From contig NZ_JBIJDC010000041.1 of NCBI RefSeq assembly GCF_044344315.1, positions 1 through 34,786 on the forward strand: a stretch of DNA of 34,786 nucleotides. Direction: 5' to 3'. Below the pieces are notes generated by a model, which saw only the letters and a program-made list of their open reading frames with translations, was not told the origin of the DNA and did not search any database. Shown here piece after piece: positions 24,712-33,283 of this stretch (its first letter is position 1; each line of letters starts with the position of its first letter). The stretch comes from Zoogloea sp044344315. Lineage in GTDB: Bacteria; Pseudomonadota; Gammaproteobacteria; Burkholderiales; Rhodocyclaceae. A program made the translations under genes and the position numbers.

Positions 24712-24895
24712 GCGGGCGCGTATGGCCTTGAAGGCCGCAATGGCTTGAAGCGGGTGAAGATCCCACTGATTGCTGATGAAGCGGTCCGGATCGACAATCC
24801 CGACGCCGTACGGGGTGAGCAACTCGCTTCAGCTTGGCCGCAGAGCGGCCACGGGTGGCAGAGACGCATGAGCACGTCGCCCCGCCGCTTCAAAT
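24676..24895 (-). pseudogene. Possible frameshifted gene fragment
   Basis: On the minus strand one frame reads SATRGRSAAKLK and, after a one-base shift, another reads ELLTPYGVGIVDP, then DRFISNQWDLHPLQAIAAFKAIRA, to a stop at 24676-24678. Joined, this looks like a coding tail with codon use like its neighbours, but no single frame is open: an in-frame TGA lies just before ELLTPYG. It overlaps the end of the hybrid kinase by 36 bases. I do not recognise the family. It may be debris at the edge of the restriction-modification block. Confidence 0.3.
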
Positions 24896-25046
24896 TTCAG
24901 TGTTCGGTAGCTGCTGCAGGTGCTGACTTGAGCGAACGGCTGCCTATTGCCGAGAATCTTCTGCAATGGAAGTGCAGGCGTCAGCCTATCGCCACTAAAA
25001 TATTCCCTGAACATCAACAAATAAGCGGCGAGCGCAGAAGAAGACG
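24712..25046. other. Intergenic stretch before hsdR
   Basis: No intact gene is supported here. It holds most of the possible minus-strand gene fragment, a short palindrome GGCCTTGAAGGCC at 24724-24736 and, nearer hsdR, an AT-rich segment with TAAAAT at 24996-25001 that could be a -10 box. No good -35 was found. A 5-bp inverted repeat CTGCA-N7-TGCAG at 24961-24977 lies just upstream of it. Confidence 0.5.
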
Positions 25047-27827
25047 ATGACTCCGGAATCTCTGGCCAGGATCGAGATCGACAGTCGGCTGGAGAAAGCC
25101 GGGTGGGTCGTGCAGGATTTGAAGAAGCTCGACCTGTCGGCAGGTCTGGGTGTCGCGGTGCGCGAGTACCCCACCGATGGCGGGCCGGCGGATTACGTGT
25201 TGTTTGTTGCCCGACACGCCGTGGGCGTGATCGAAGCGAAAAGAGACAGCGCCGGTGAAAACCTGACCGCCACCGAGGCCCAGACCGAGCGCTATGCCTC
25301 CGCCCGGCTCAAATGGCGCAAGGATGACACCTCGCTGCGCTTCCTGTTCGAGGCCACCGGCCAGATCATCCGCTTCACCGACGGCGCCGACCCGGCCCCG
25401 AGGTCCCGCGAGATCTTCCATTTCTTCAAACCCGAAACCCTGGCCGAGTGGCTGGCGCAGCCGGACACTCTGCGCGGCCGGCTCGCCGGGCAGATGCCTG
25501 CGCTGCCCGAGGAAAACCTGCGTGACTGCCAGATCGGCGCCGTCACCGGGCTGGAACACGCGCTGGCGCTCAACAAGCCCCGCGCCCTGGTGCATATGGC
25601 CACCGGCGCGGGCAAGACCTTTACCGCCATCACCTCGGTCTATCGCCTGCTCAAGTTCGGTGGGGCGAAGCGCATCCTGTTTCTGGTGGATACCCGCAAT
25701 CTCGGCAAGCAGGCCCACCAGGAGTTCATGGCCTACACGCCACCCGACGATGGCCGCAAGTTCACCGAGCTCTACAACGTCCAGCGGCTCGCCTCACCCA
25801 GCATCGACCCGCATTCGAAGGTGTGCATCAGCACCATCCAGCGCATGTACGCCATCCTCAGTGGCGAGCCGATCGACGAATCGGCCGAGGATGTCTCGCT
25901 CAACGAGGTGCAGCAAACCTCAAAGCAGGAAAAGCTCGTCCGCTACAACCCGGCAGTGCCCGTCGAAACCTTCGATTTCATCATCATCGACGAGTGCCAC
26001 CGCAGCATCTACAACCTGTGGAAGCAGGTGCTCGACTACTTCGATGCCAGCCTGGTCGGCCTCACCGCCACCCCCGACAAGCGCACCTTCGGCTTCTTCA
26101 ACGAGAACATCGTCGCCGAATACACCTACGAGCAGTCCGTAGCCGACGGCGTCAACGTCGGCTACGACGTCTACACCATCGAAACCGAGATCACCCAGAA
26201 AGGTGCCCAGTTGAAAGCCCGGGAGTGGGTGGACCACCGTGATCGCCAGACCCGCAAGCGGCGTTGGGCCCAGACCGAGGACGACACCGCCTATACCGCC
26301 AAGGTACTCGACAGGTCGGTGGTCAACCCGAGCCAGATCCGCAAGGTGATCCAGGCCATGAAGACCGCCGTCGAGACGGAGATCTTCCCAACCCGCAAAG
26401 AGACGCCCAAGACGCTCATCTTTGCCAAGACCGACAGCCACGCCGACGACATCATCAACATCGTGCGCGAGGTCTATGGCCAGGGGAACGCCTTCTGCAA
26501 GAAGGTCACCTACCGCGCCGAGGAAGACGCCGACAGCGTGCTGAGCAGCTTCCGCAACGACTACAACCCGCGCATCGCCGTGACCGTGGACATGATCGCC
26601 ACCGGCACCGACGTCAAACCCCTCGAAGTGCTGCTGTTCATGCGCGACGTGCGCAGCAAAGGCTACTACGAACAGATGAAAGGCCGCGGCGTGCGCAGCC
26701 TCGATGGCGATGGCCTCCGGCGCGTGAGCAACAGCGCGGACGGTGCCAAAACCCGCTTCGTGCTGATCGACGCCGTGGGCGTGGAGAAATCCCTCAAGAC
26801 TGAAAGCCGGCAGTTGGAAAAGAAGCCCGGCGTGCCCCTCAAGGACCTGCTGCAAGGCGTGGCCATGGGCAGCCGCGACGACGACACCGTGCTCTCCCTC
26901 GCCAACCGCTTGGTGCGCCTCGCCAAGCAGCTCGACGACAAGGCCCGCACCCGCATCGAAATAGCCAGCTGCGGCATCCCGGTGGGGGAGCTGGGCAAGA
27001 GCCTGATTGCCGCGCTCGATCCGGACGCCATCGTCGAGGCCGCGCTGGCCGCCGCCAGCGCCGCCGGCATCACCCGTTCCGAAGACACCCTGCTCCCCGC
27101 GGAGATCGCGGCTGCCCGCGCCCAGCGCGTGGCCGCCGCCTGTGCGCCCTTCGACAAGCCCGAGCTTCGCGACGAGATCGAAAACGCCCGCCGCGAGCGC
27201 GAGCAGATCATCGACCACATCAACGTCGATGAGCTCATCTTCTCGGGCTATGCCGAGCAGGCCGAGGAAGAGGCCAAGGCCGTGATCCAGCGCTTTGCCG
27301 ACTACATTCAGCAGCACAAGGACGAGATCGCCGCGCTGGACTTCTTCTACCAGCAGCCCTACCAGCGCCGGGCGCTGAGCTTCGAGATGATCGAAGAACT
27401 CCATGCTCACCTCGCCAAGCCGCCGCTGATGCTCACCACCGAACGCCTGTGGAGCGCCTACGCCCGCGTGCATGCCAGCCAGGTGAAGGGCACAAACAGC
27501 AGGCGCCAACTCACCGACCTGGTCTCGCTGCTGCGCTTTGCGCTGGGGCTGGACGGCGAACTCAGGCCCTTCGCCGACGAGGTGGATAAACGCTTCCAGG
27601 CCTGGATCTTCCGTCACAATGCGCGCCGCGCCACTGCCTTCACCCCCGAGCAGACCGAATGGCTGCGGATGATGAAGGACCACATCGCCAGCGCCTGCGC
27701 CATCCACCGGGATGACTTCGACTACGCCGAGTTGGCGGACAAGGGCGGGCTGCAGAAAGCCTGGGGGCTGTTTGGCAAGGAACTGGATACGCTGATGGAT
27801 GAGATGAATGGGGAGCTGGTGGCGTGA
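25047..27827 (+). CDS. hsdR: Type I restriction enzyme R subunit (EcoEI-like HsdR)
   Basis: Motor and nuclease subunit of the type I complex (R2M2S), which translocates DNA and cuts unmethylated DNA at a distance. It has 926 residues. The N-terminal PD-(D/E)xK nuclease has Asp49, Glu63 and Lys65 (ADYVLF...VIEAKRD). The SF2 helicase core has Walker A MATGAGKT at 184-191, DECH at 315-318, LTATPD, and the late motif MIATGTDVKPLEVLLF. The Arg-finger region KGYYEQMKGRGVR is intact. The C-terminal part matches the EcoEI_R_C type that binds the methylase core. The ATG follows AGAAGA. The stop overlaps the hsdS start by four bases (GTGA). Confidence 0.95.
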   Translation: MTPESLARIEIDSRLEKAGWVVQDLKKLDLSAGLGVAVREYPTDGGPADYVLFVARHAVGVIEAKRDSAGENLTATEAQTERYASARLKWRKDDTSLRFLFEATGQIIRFTDGADPAPRSREIFHFFKPETLAEWLAQPDTLRGRLAGQMPALPEENLRDCQIGAVTGLEHALALNKPRALVHMATGAGKTFTAITSVYRLLKFGGAKRILFLVDTRNLGKQAHQEFMAYTPPDDGRKFTELYNVQRLASPSIDPHSKVCISTIQRMYAILSGEPIDESAEDVSLNEVQQTSKQEKLVRYNPAVPVETFDFIIIDECHRSIYNLWKQVLDYFDASLVGLTATPDKRTFGFFNENIVAEYTYEQSVADGVNVGYDVYTIETEITQKGAQLKAREWVDHRDRQTRKRRWAQTEDDTAYTAKVLDRSVVNPSQIRKVIQAMKTAVETEIFPTRKETPKTLIFAKTDSHADDIINIVREVYGQGNAFCKKVTYRAEEDADSVLSSFRNDYNPRIAVTVDMIATGTDVKPLEVLLFMRDVRSKGYYEQMKGRGVRSLDGDGLRRVSNSADGAKTRFVLIDAVGVEKSLKTESRQLEKKPGVPLKDLLQGVAMGSRDDDTVLSLANRLVRLAKQLDDKARTRIEIASCGIPVGELGKSLIAALDPDAIVEAALAAASAAGITRSEDTLLPAEIAAARAQRVAAACAPFDKPELRDEIENARREREQIIDHINVDELIFSGYAEQAEEEAKAVIQRFADYIQQHKDEIAALDFFYQQPYQRRALSFEMIEELHAHLAKPPLMLTTERLWSAYARVHASQVKGTNSRRQLTDLVSLLRFALGLDGELRPFADEVDKRFQAWIFRHNARRATAFTPEQTEWLRMMKDHIASACAIHRDDFDYAELADKGGLQKAWGLFGKELDTLMDEMNGELVA

Positions 27828-29344
27828 GGGAATTGCCGAAGGGGTGGTGTCAGACGACATTGGATTCAGTTGTCGACGTCTTGGATTTCGAGCGCGAACC
27901 CATCAACTCATCCGAACGAGAGAGTCGCGTTAGCGGCAAGTCCGAGCGCGACCTCTACCCGTATTACGGTGCAACCGGCCAAGTTGGGCTCATTGACTCT
28001 TACCGATCAGAGGGCCAGCGAGTGCTACTCGGTGAAGATGCGGCACCGTTTCTTGACCCGGTGAAAGACAAGGCCTACCTAGCGAACGGGCGCTTCTGGG
28101 TCAACAACCACGCCCATGTTCTTGCCGGGGCGGGCGGCCTGATTGACAACCGGTTTCTTTGCCACCAACTCAATCTCGTCGACTATCGCCCGTTCGTTAC
28201 GGGCTCAACTCGATTGAAGCTCACGAGCGCAGCTATGCGGCAATTGCCTTTGGTCGTTGCCCCAGTCGGCGAACAAACCCGCATCGTCGCCAAACTCGAA
28301 GAACTGCTCTCCGACCTCGACGCCGGCGTGGCCGAGCTCAAGGCGGCGCAGAAGAAGCTCGTGCAATACCGCCAATCCTTGCTGAAAGCTGCCGTTGAAG
28401 GCGCGCTCACCGCCGATTGGCGCCAGCACAACCACCCCACCGAGACCGGCGCGCAACTGCTCGAGCGCATCCTCACCGAACGCCGCGCCCGCTGGGAGGC
28501 CAGGCAACTCGCCAAATTCGAGGAGCAGGGCAAGACGCCGCCGAAGGACTGGCAGAAGAAATATCCCGAGCCAGTGCGGCCGGATACCGCCGACTTGCCG
28601 GAGCTGCCGGAAGGGTGGATGTGGGCGAGCGTAGATCAGTTGTCCGAGATTCAAGGGGGTATACAGAAGCAGCCGTCGCGCGCGCCGGTGAAAAACAAGT
28701 TTCCATTCCTGCGCGTTGCGAACGTCGCTCGCGGGCGGCTCAAGCTCGACGAGGTGCATGAGATAGAGCTTTTTTCCGGGGAGCTAGACCGGCTTACCTT
28801 GCTCGCTGGCGATGTACTGATCGTGGAAGGGAACGGCAGCCTGACGGAAATAGGCCGCTGTGCAGTCTGGGATGGGTCGATCAAGGACGCCGTCTGTCAG
28901 AACCATCTCATTCGTGTCCGCCCGATTGGAATGGAAGGTCGATTCTTGGAGAGCTGGCTCAACTCCCTTGGGGGTATAGAGAAATTGACCAAGCTGGCGG
29001 CGACAACAAGCGGCTTGTACACGCTCAGCGTTGGGAAGATCGCGAAGGTTCCAGTTCCCGTGCCTCCGCGCGTGGAGCAGTGCAAAGCGATTGAGTCCCT
29101 GGCTGAACAACTATCTGGCTTGGAGTTGCAAGAGCAGTCGGTAGGTCTGGCCCTTAAACAATCCGCCGCCCAACGCCAGAACATCCTCCGCACCGCCTTC
29201 TCCGGCCAGCTGGTTCCCCAAGACCCCGACGACGAACCCGCAAGCAGGTTGCTCGAACGCATACGCAGCGCACAACAGAATCACCCCCTCTCGGGCAAAA
29301 GGAAGAAACCCGTTACCCGATCCTCCAAGGAAACAAGATGCTGA
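27824..29344 (+). CDS. hsdS: Type I restriction-modification specificity subunit S
   Basis: DNA-recognition subunit of 506 residues with the usual two halves. The first target-recognition domain is about 1-160 (starts LPKGWCQTTL, contains YPYYGATGQVG). The first conserved helical spacer is about 165-235 (EQTRIVAKLEELLSDLDAGVAELK). The second recognition domain is about 262-430 (starts LPEGWMWASV). The second spacer ends GQLVPQDPDDEPASRLLERI. The two recognition domains look less GC-rich than the spacers, as expected for exchanged modules. It starts at a GTG inside the hsdR stop and overlaps the following ATPase gene by seven bases. The bipartite target sequence cannot be read from this. Confidence 0.94.
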   Translation: MRELPKGWCQTTLDSVVDVLDFEREPINSSERESRVSGKSERDLYPYYGATGQVGLIDSYRSEGQRVLLGEDAAPFLDPVKDKAYLANGRFWVNNHAHVLAGAGGLIDNRFLCHQLNLVDYRPFVTGSTRLKLTSAAMRQLPLVVAPVGEQTRIVAKLEELLSDLDAGVAELKAAQKKLVQYRQSLLKAAVEGALTADWRQHNHPTETGAQLLERILTERRARWEARQLAKFEEQGKTPPKDWQKKYPEPVRPDTADLPELPEGWMWASVDQLSEIQGGIQKQPSRAPVKNKFPFLRVANVARGRLKLDEVHEIELFSGELDRLTLLAGDVLIVEGNGSLTEIGRCAVWDGSIKDAVCQNHLIRVRPIGMEGRFLESWLNSLGGIEKLTKLAATTSGLYTLSVGKIAKVPVPVPPRVEQCKAIESLAEQLSGLELQEQSVGLALKQSAAQRQNILRTAFSGQLVPQDPDDEPASRLLERIRSAQQNHPLSGKRKKPVTRSSKETRC

Positions 29345-30732
29345 CACGCCTCGAAATAGACGGATTCAAGACGTTTGAACGTGAAACGGTCGATCTGACC
29401 CCCTTCACGGCGATCATCGGCAGCAACGCGGCGGGCAAGAGCAACCTGTTCGATGCGATTCAGTTGCTCTCCAACCTTGCCACCCGCGATGTGGCGGAGG
29501 CGGTAAAGGACATGCGGGGCGAGCCGTTGGAGTTGTTTCGCCAGACGCCCTCCGGGCGCTCTCGCCAGATTCGACTTGCTGCCGAAGTACTGGTCGATCC
29601 CGTGGTCCGCGACCCCTGGGGCAGCGAGGTCAAATTGACCCACACCCGAATGCGCTACGAGGTTACGCTGGAGCGACGCGAGACCCGCCCCGGCATCGAA
29701 CGCATCCAGGTCGCCCATGAAGCCGTCTTGCCCATTCTGCGCAAGGAGGATTGCTGGGCGAAAGCCATGCGCCCGTCGGCAGCATTCCGCTCGGCCTATC
29801 TCAAGTATGTGCGCAGCAAGCCTTGGCTGACGACCGAAGAGCGACCGGAGGGCCTGACTTTCGATATCCATCAGGACGGTAAACAGGGCCGTAACCGGCC
29901 CGCCAGCGCAGCCGAAGCCACGGTGCTGTATAGCATCACCAACGCGGAGTTCCCTCACCTTTTCGCGCTGCGCGAGGAAATGCACCATTGGCGGCTGCTG
30001 CAACTCGACCCCGCCCTGCTGCGCAAGCCGTCCCCGGCCACCGCATCTGACGTTCTGAACGCCGACGGCTCCAACCTAGCTGCTGTGCTGGCCCAACTGA
30101 AGGCTGAAACGCAGTCGCCATCTCGTCCGAACGGCGTGCTCAGCGATATCGTGGCAGAACTGAATAACCTTATTCCGGGCGTCACTCGATTGCATGCCGA
30201 ATTGCATGATGCCAGTCGCGAGTACCGCATTGAACTGACCATGCGCGACGGTTTGCCGTTTTCGTCGCGGGTCATTTCGGACGGCACGCTGCGGGTGCTG
30301 GCGCTCCTGACGCTGTTGCATGACCCTCGGCATCGCGGGCTGATCTGCTTTGAGGAGCCGGAGAATGGCGTGCATCCGGCACGCGTCAAGCTGCTGGTCC
30401 AGCGTCTGCGCGACATGGTCATCAGTCCAAGTAATTTCTCCGACAATGATGAGATCGTGCCGCTCAGCCAGTTGTTGCTCAACAGCCACTCTCCGGTGGT
30501 GTTGTCAGCCTTGCTCGACAAGGACCTTCATCCCGTGGAAGGGACGATTCTTTTTGCCGACACGTCGTCGGTCAGCGATCCCGAGCGCAAAGAGGTTCGG
30601 CGCAAGACGCGCCTGCGCCCCGTTCGCCCCCGTGCGCAATCCGAACTGTTTGAACTCAGTGGTACGGCCCAAGGCTTTGTGTCGGATTTCGAGGTCAAGA
30701 CCGTTCTTGAGACGGCCAGCTCGGAGGCATGA
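29338..30732 (+). CDS. AAA/ABC-type ATPase embedded in the type I locus (RloA/AriA-like)
   Basis: Predicted ATPase of 464 residues related to the SMC/RecF/OLD-type AAA_21/AAA_15 group. The N terminus LEIDGFKTF leads to Walker A GSNAAGKS at 28-35 (Lys34). An ABC-signature-like SDGTLRVLALLTLL precedes Walker B with Glu339-Glu340 in LICFEEPENG, and the H-loop has His384 in NSHSP. Between them lies a family-specific insert rather than a long coiled coil. No nuclease motif is seen in this chain. Its start overlaps hsdS by seven bases, with AAGGAAAC in front, and its stop overlaps the next gene by four (ATGA), so all are coupled. It is not needed for a basic type I system. Pairing with a Toprim-like partner recalls RloA/RloB in Campylobacter hsd loci and the PARIS defence system (inference). 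Confidence 0.85.
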   Translation: MLTRLEIDGFKTFERETVDLTPFTAIIGSNAAGKSNLFDAIQLLSNLATRDVAEAVKDMRGEPLELFRQTPSGRSRQIRLAAEVLVDPVVRDPWGSEVKLTHTRMRYEVTLERRETRPGIERIQVAHEAVLPILRKEDCWAKAMRPSAAFRSAYLKYVRSKPWLTTEERPEGLTFDIHQDGKQGRNRPASAAEATVLYSITNAEFPHLFALREEMHHWRLLQLDPALLRKPSPATASDVLNADGSNLAAVLAQLKAETQSPSRPNGVLSDIVAELNNLIPGVTRLHAELHDASREYRIELTMRDGLPFSSRVISDGTLRVLALLTLLHDPRHRGLICFEEPENGVHPARVKLLVQRLRDMVISPSNFSDNDEIVPLSQLLLNSHSPVVLSALLDKDLHPVEGTILFADTSSVSDPERKEVRRKTRLRPVRPRAQSELFELSGTAQGFVSDFEVKTVLETASSEA

Positions 30733-31397
30733 CGATGAAATACCTTGGTCTTGCGCTCTACGCGGAAGGTCCGACTGACTACTATTTTCTACGGCCCTTG
30801 CTGCAACGTCTGTGTGAAGATCTTTGCGCGAATGAAGCACTGGGGTCGGTGGATGTCAGTGAAGTCCTTGCATTAAATCATCCGACGTCTACTGATGCTG
30901 CGCCACGCGACCAGCGCATCCTAGCGGCAGCAAAGCTGGCCCGAGGCTCATGGAGAATCGTGTTCGTGCATGCCGACGGGGCAAACGATCCGAGAACTGC
31001 CCGGCAAGAGCAGGTGGAACCCAGCCTCAAGTTGCTGAGCGATACGTTCGAGGATGAAGGCATCGGCGTAGCAGTTGTTCCCGTTCGTGAAACGGAGGCG
31101 TGGGCAATTGCCGATGGCGACGCAATTCGGGCTGTATTCGGCTCCGACTTGAGCGATCGCGACCTTGGCCTCCCGGTCCGGCGGGTGTTGGAAGCGGTCG
31201 CGGATCCAAAAGCTATTCTTTCAGACGCCTTTTATGCCACCAACCCAACCGGGCGACGCCGCAAGCAAGGTACATCCCCATACCTCAATAGTCTTGCTGA
31301 GACGATATCACTGAGTCATCTGCGCGAATTGGACGCCTTCTGCACGCTGGAAAGCGATTTGAAAACCGCGCTTCAAAAGCTTCGGATTCTCCGCTGA
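30729..31397 (+). CDS. DUF4276/RloB-like (Toprim-like) partner of the ATPase
   Basis: Protein of 222 residues. The N terminus LALYAEGPTDYYFLRPLL is the hallmark of the DUF4276/RloB group, with Glu13 and Asp17. VFVHADGAND supplies Asp83 and Asp87, and RETEAWAIADGD adds Glu121, Glu123 and Asp129. This pattern resembles a Toprim metal-binding active site, as in OLD nucleases and AriB of PARIS, which suggests a nuclease effector. There are two possible starts, ATG at 30729 (overlapping the ATPase stop as ATGA) and ATG at 30735. It is the last gene before the 209-base hsdM leader. Enzymatic activity is inferred, not shown, and family assignment is by eye. Confidence 0.72.
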   Translation: MTMKYLGLALYAEGPTDYYFLRPLLQRLCEDLCANEALGSVDVSEVLALNHPTSTDAAPRDQRILAAAKLARGSWRIVFVHADGANDPRTARQEQVEPSLKLLSDTFEDEGIGVAVVPVRETEAWAIADGDAIRAVFGSDLSDRDLGLPVRRVLEAVADPKAILSDAFYATNPTGRRRKQGTSPYLNSLAETISLSHLRELDAFCTLESDLKTALQKLRILR

Positions 31398-31476
31398 CGC
31401 GGTGTCTTGGGAAGGTTGCCCGCGGGGTAGGGATGGCTCCCAAGCTCAGGCGTTACGTGCCGAGCTGGGCGTGATT

Positions 31477-31585
31477 TACTTGATGGGTACTTGATGGAAC
31501 GCCCGATATCTGTCGCACAAGAACATAAACCCGTTAAAAAACAATGCGGTGCGGAGAGAACGCTACTTGATGGGTATTTGATGCC
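31477..31585 (+). promoter_or_regulatory. Paired 11-bp-phased repeats in the hsdM leader
   Basis: TACTTGATGGG and TACTTGATGGA abut at 31477-31498. A second copy, TACTTGATGGG then TATTTGATGCC, abuts at 31564-31585. Within each pair the period is 11 bp, and the pairs start 87 bp apart, close to eight helical turns. Such tandem sites flanking an AT-rich stretch (31515-31545) suggest operators that could loop, or control by a regulator or by the methylase itself. The same bases encode a repeated LLDGYLM in one frame, so an alternative is a duplicated coding segment. Confidence 0.45.
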
Positions 31586-31604
31586 CGCCGCAACGGAACG
31601 CTGA
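31494..31604 (+). CDS. Possible small ORF upstream of hsdM
   Basis: A 36-codon frame, MERPISVAQEHK... ending ...LLDGYLMPAATER, stops two bases before the hsdM ATG (TGA-AG-ATG). It could therefore couple hsdM translation. The start lacks a clear ribosome-binding site, and the frame contains one arm of each leader repeat. I do not recognise a family. It may be a leader peptide or just open by chance between operator repeats. Confidence 0.25.
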   Translation: MERPISVAQEHKPVKKQCGAERTLLDGYLMPAATER

Positions 31605-31606
31605 AG

Positions 31607-33130
31607 ATGAACACCTCCTCCCTCATCCAGAAAGTCTGGAACTTCTGCCACACCCTGCGCGACGACGGCGTGGGCTATGGCGACTATCTGGAGCAGCTCA
31701 CCTACCTGCTGTTCCTCAAGCTCGCCCATGAATACGCGCAGGAGCCCTACAAGCGCGACACCCGCATCCCCGCGGGCTACGACTGGGCGAGCCTGCGCGG
31801 CAAGACCGGCGAGCCGCTTGAGGCCCACTATCTGGCGATCCTGCACGAGCTGGGCGCGGAGTCGGGCATGCTGGGCGCGATCTTCTTCAAGGCGCAGAAC
31901 AAGATCCAGGACCCGGCCAAGCTGGCGCGCCTGGTGCAGATGATCGATGCCGAGAGCTGGATCGGGCTGGATGCCGACACCAAAGGCGATCTCTACGAAG
32001 GCCTGCTGCAGAAGAACGCGGAAGACACCAAGAGCGGCGCGGGCCAGTACTTCACGCCCCGGGCGATCATCCAGGCGATGGTGGCCTGCGTCCGCCCCCA
32101 GCCGGAGAAGACCATTGCCGACCCGGCCTGCGGCACGGGCGGCTTCTTCCTGGCGGTCAACGAATGGTTGTCGGGTTCCGGGCAATGGCTGAAGGACAAC
32201 GCGGCGTGGCTGCACCGGGACCTGCTCAAGCTGAACCCGAGGCAGGCACGCTTTCTGCGCGAGCAGACCTTCCATGGCAACGAGATCGTGCCCAACACAC
32301 GCCGCCTGTGCCTGATGAACCTGTTTCTGCACAACATCGGCGAGCTGGACGGCGAGCCTTCGGTAGAGCGCGCGGATGCCCTGATCTCCGAGCCGAAGAT
32401 CAGGGTGGACTACGTGCTGGCCAATCCGCCCTTCGGCAAGAAGAGCAGCATGACCATCACCAACGGGGAGGGCGAGGAAGACCGCGACGCGCTCACCTAC
32501 GAGCGGCAGGACTTCTGGCAGACCACTTCCAACAAGCAGCTCAACTTTCTGCAGCACATCGTCAGCATGCTCAAAGTGGACGGCAAGGCGGCGGTGGTGC
32601 TGCCCGACAACGTGCTCTTCGAAGGCGGCGCCGGCGAGAAGATCCGCCGCAAGCTGCTGGAAAACTGCGATGTGCACACCATCCTGCGGCTCCCCACCGG
32701 CATCTTCTACGCCCAGGGGGTGAAGGCCAACGTGGTGTTCTTCGACAATGCGCCGAAGGACGGGCGGGGGCATACGAAGGGCGTGTGGTTCTACGACCTG
32801 CGCACGAACAAGCATTTCACCCTCAAGACCCGCCAGCTGAGGCTGGACGATCTGAAGGATTTTGTCGTCTCCTACAACGCCGATAACCGGCACGAGCGCC
32901 AGGAAACCGAGCGCTTCAAGTTCTTTGCTTACGATGAACTGATTGCCCGCGACAAGGCGAGCCTGGACATCTTCTGGCTGAAGGACGACAGCCTGGAAAA
33001 TCTGGACGACCTGCCACCCCCGGACGTGTTGCAGCAGGAGATCATCGAACACCTGGAGGCCGCGCTGGCCGCGTTCCGTGATGTTGCATCGGGCCTGCCG
33101 AGCTTTGCACGGGTTGAGGGCGGGAAATGA
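31607..33130 (+). CDS. hsdM: Type I restriction-modification methyltransferase subunit M
   Basis: N6-adenine methyltransferase of 507 residues that with HsdS methylates the recognition site and is also part of the cutting complex. The HsdM_N helical domain (about 1-135) is followed by the SAM motif DPACGTGGF from Asp172, the catalytic NPPF from Asn273, and the later block VLPDNVLFEGGAGEKIRRKLLE. The C-terminal helices probably contact HsdS. It is last in the locus, separated from the coupled R-S-ATPase-Toprim set by a leader with repeats, so its expression may be set separately. That would make sense if methylation must precede cutting. Two hairpins follow, the first a strong terminator. Confidence 0.95.
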   Translation: MNTSSLIQKVWNFCHTLRDDGVGYGDYLEQLTYLLFLKLAHEYAQEPYKRDTRIPAGYDWASLRGKTGEPLEAHYLAILHELGAESGMLGAIFFKAQNKIQDPAKLARLVQMIDAESWIGLDADTKGDLYEGLLQKNAEDTKSGAGQYFTPRAIIQAMVACVRPQPEKTIADPACGTGGFFLAVNEWLSGSGQWLKDNAAWLHRDLLKLNPRQARFLREQTFHGNEIVPNTRRLCLMNLFLHNIGELDGEPSVERADALISEPKIRVDYVLANPPFGKKSSMTITNGEGEEDRDALTYERQDFWQTTSNKQLNFLQHIVSMLKVDGKAAVVLPDNVLFEGGAGEKIRRKLLENCDVHTILRLPTGIFYAQGVKANVVFFDNAPKDGRGHTKGVWFYDLRTNKHFTLKTRQLRLDDLKDFVVSYNADNRHERQETERFKFFAYDELIARDKASLDIFWLKDDSLENLDDLPPPDVLQQEIIEHLEAALAAFRDVASGLPSFARVEGGK

Positions 33131-33205
33131 ATGTTACGGCGTGCTGTTGATCGGCGGCACGGCCGCCATGTGACCTGATCGAGCCCTATCCACCTCCGAC
33201 CAGAC

Positions 33206-33243
33206 AGCAAAAAGGCCAACCCTCTCAGGTTGGCCTTTTTGCT
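33206..33243. terminator. Strong intrinsic terminator after hsdM
   Basis: A perfect 16-bp stem (33206-33221 with 33228-33243) has a six-base loop. A-run and T-run flanks within the stem and GGCC cores make it a bidirectional-type terminator. It lies 75 bases after the hsdM stop. Confidence 0.88.
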
Positions 33244-33283
33244 TGCAGATCAACGACCTGCCGGAATCCGGTGGAGCGGGCGA

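Noticed and set aside
24724..24736. GGCCTTGAAGGCC as terminator of the large hybrid kinase
   Set aside because: A single-base loop cannot form and there is no T-run.
24745..25050. 101-codon plus-strand frame before hsdR
   Set aside because: No ribosome-binding site, no recognisable motif, and it runs into hsdR in another frame.
25920..27860. Minus-strand frame of 646 codons over hsdR
   Set aside because: Antisense to intact helicase motifs; Gly/Val/His-rich shadow with no fold.
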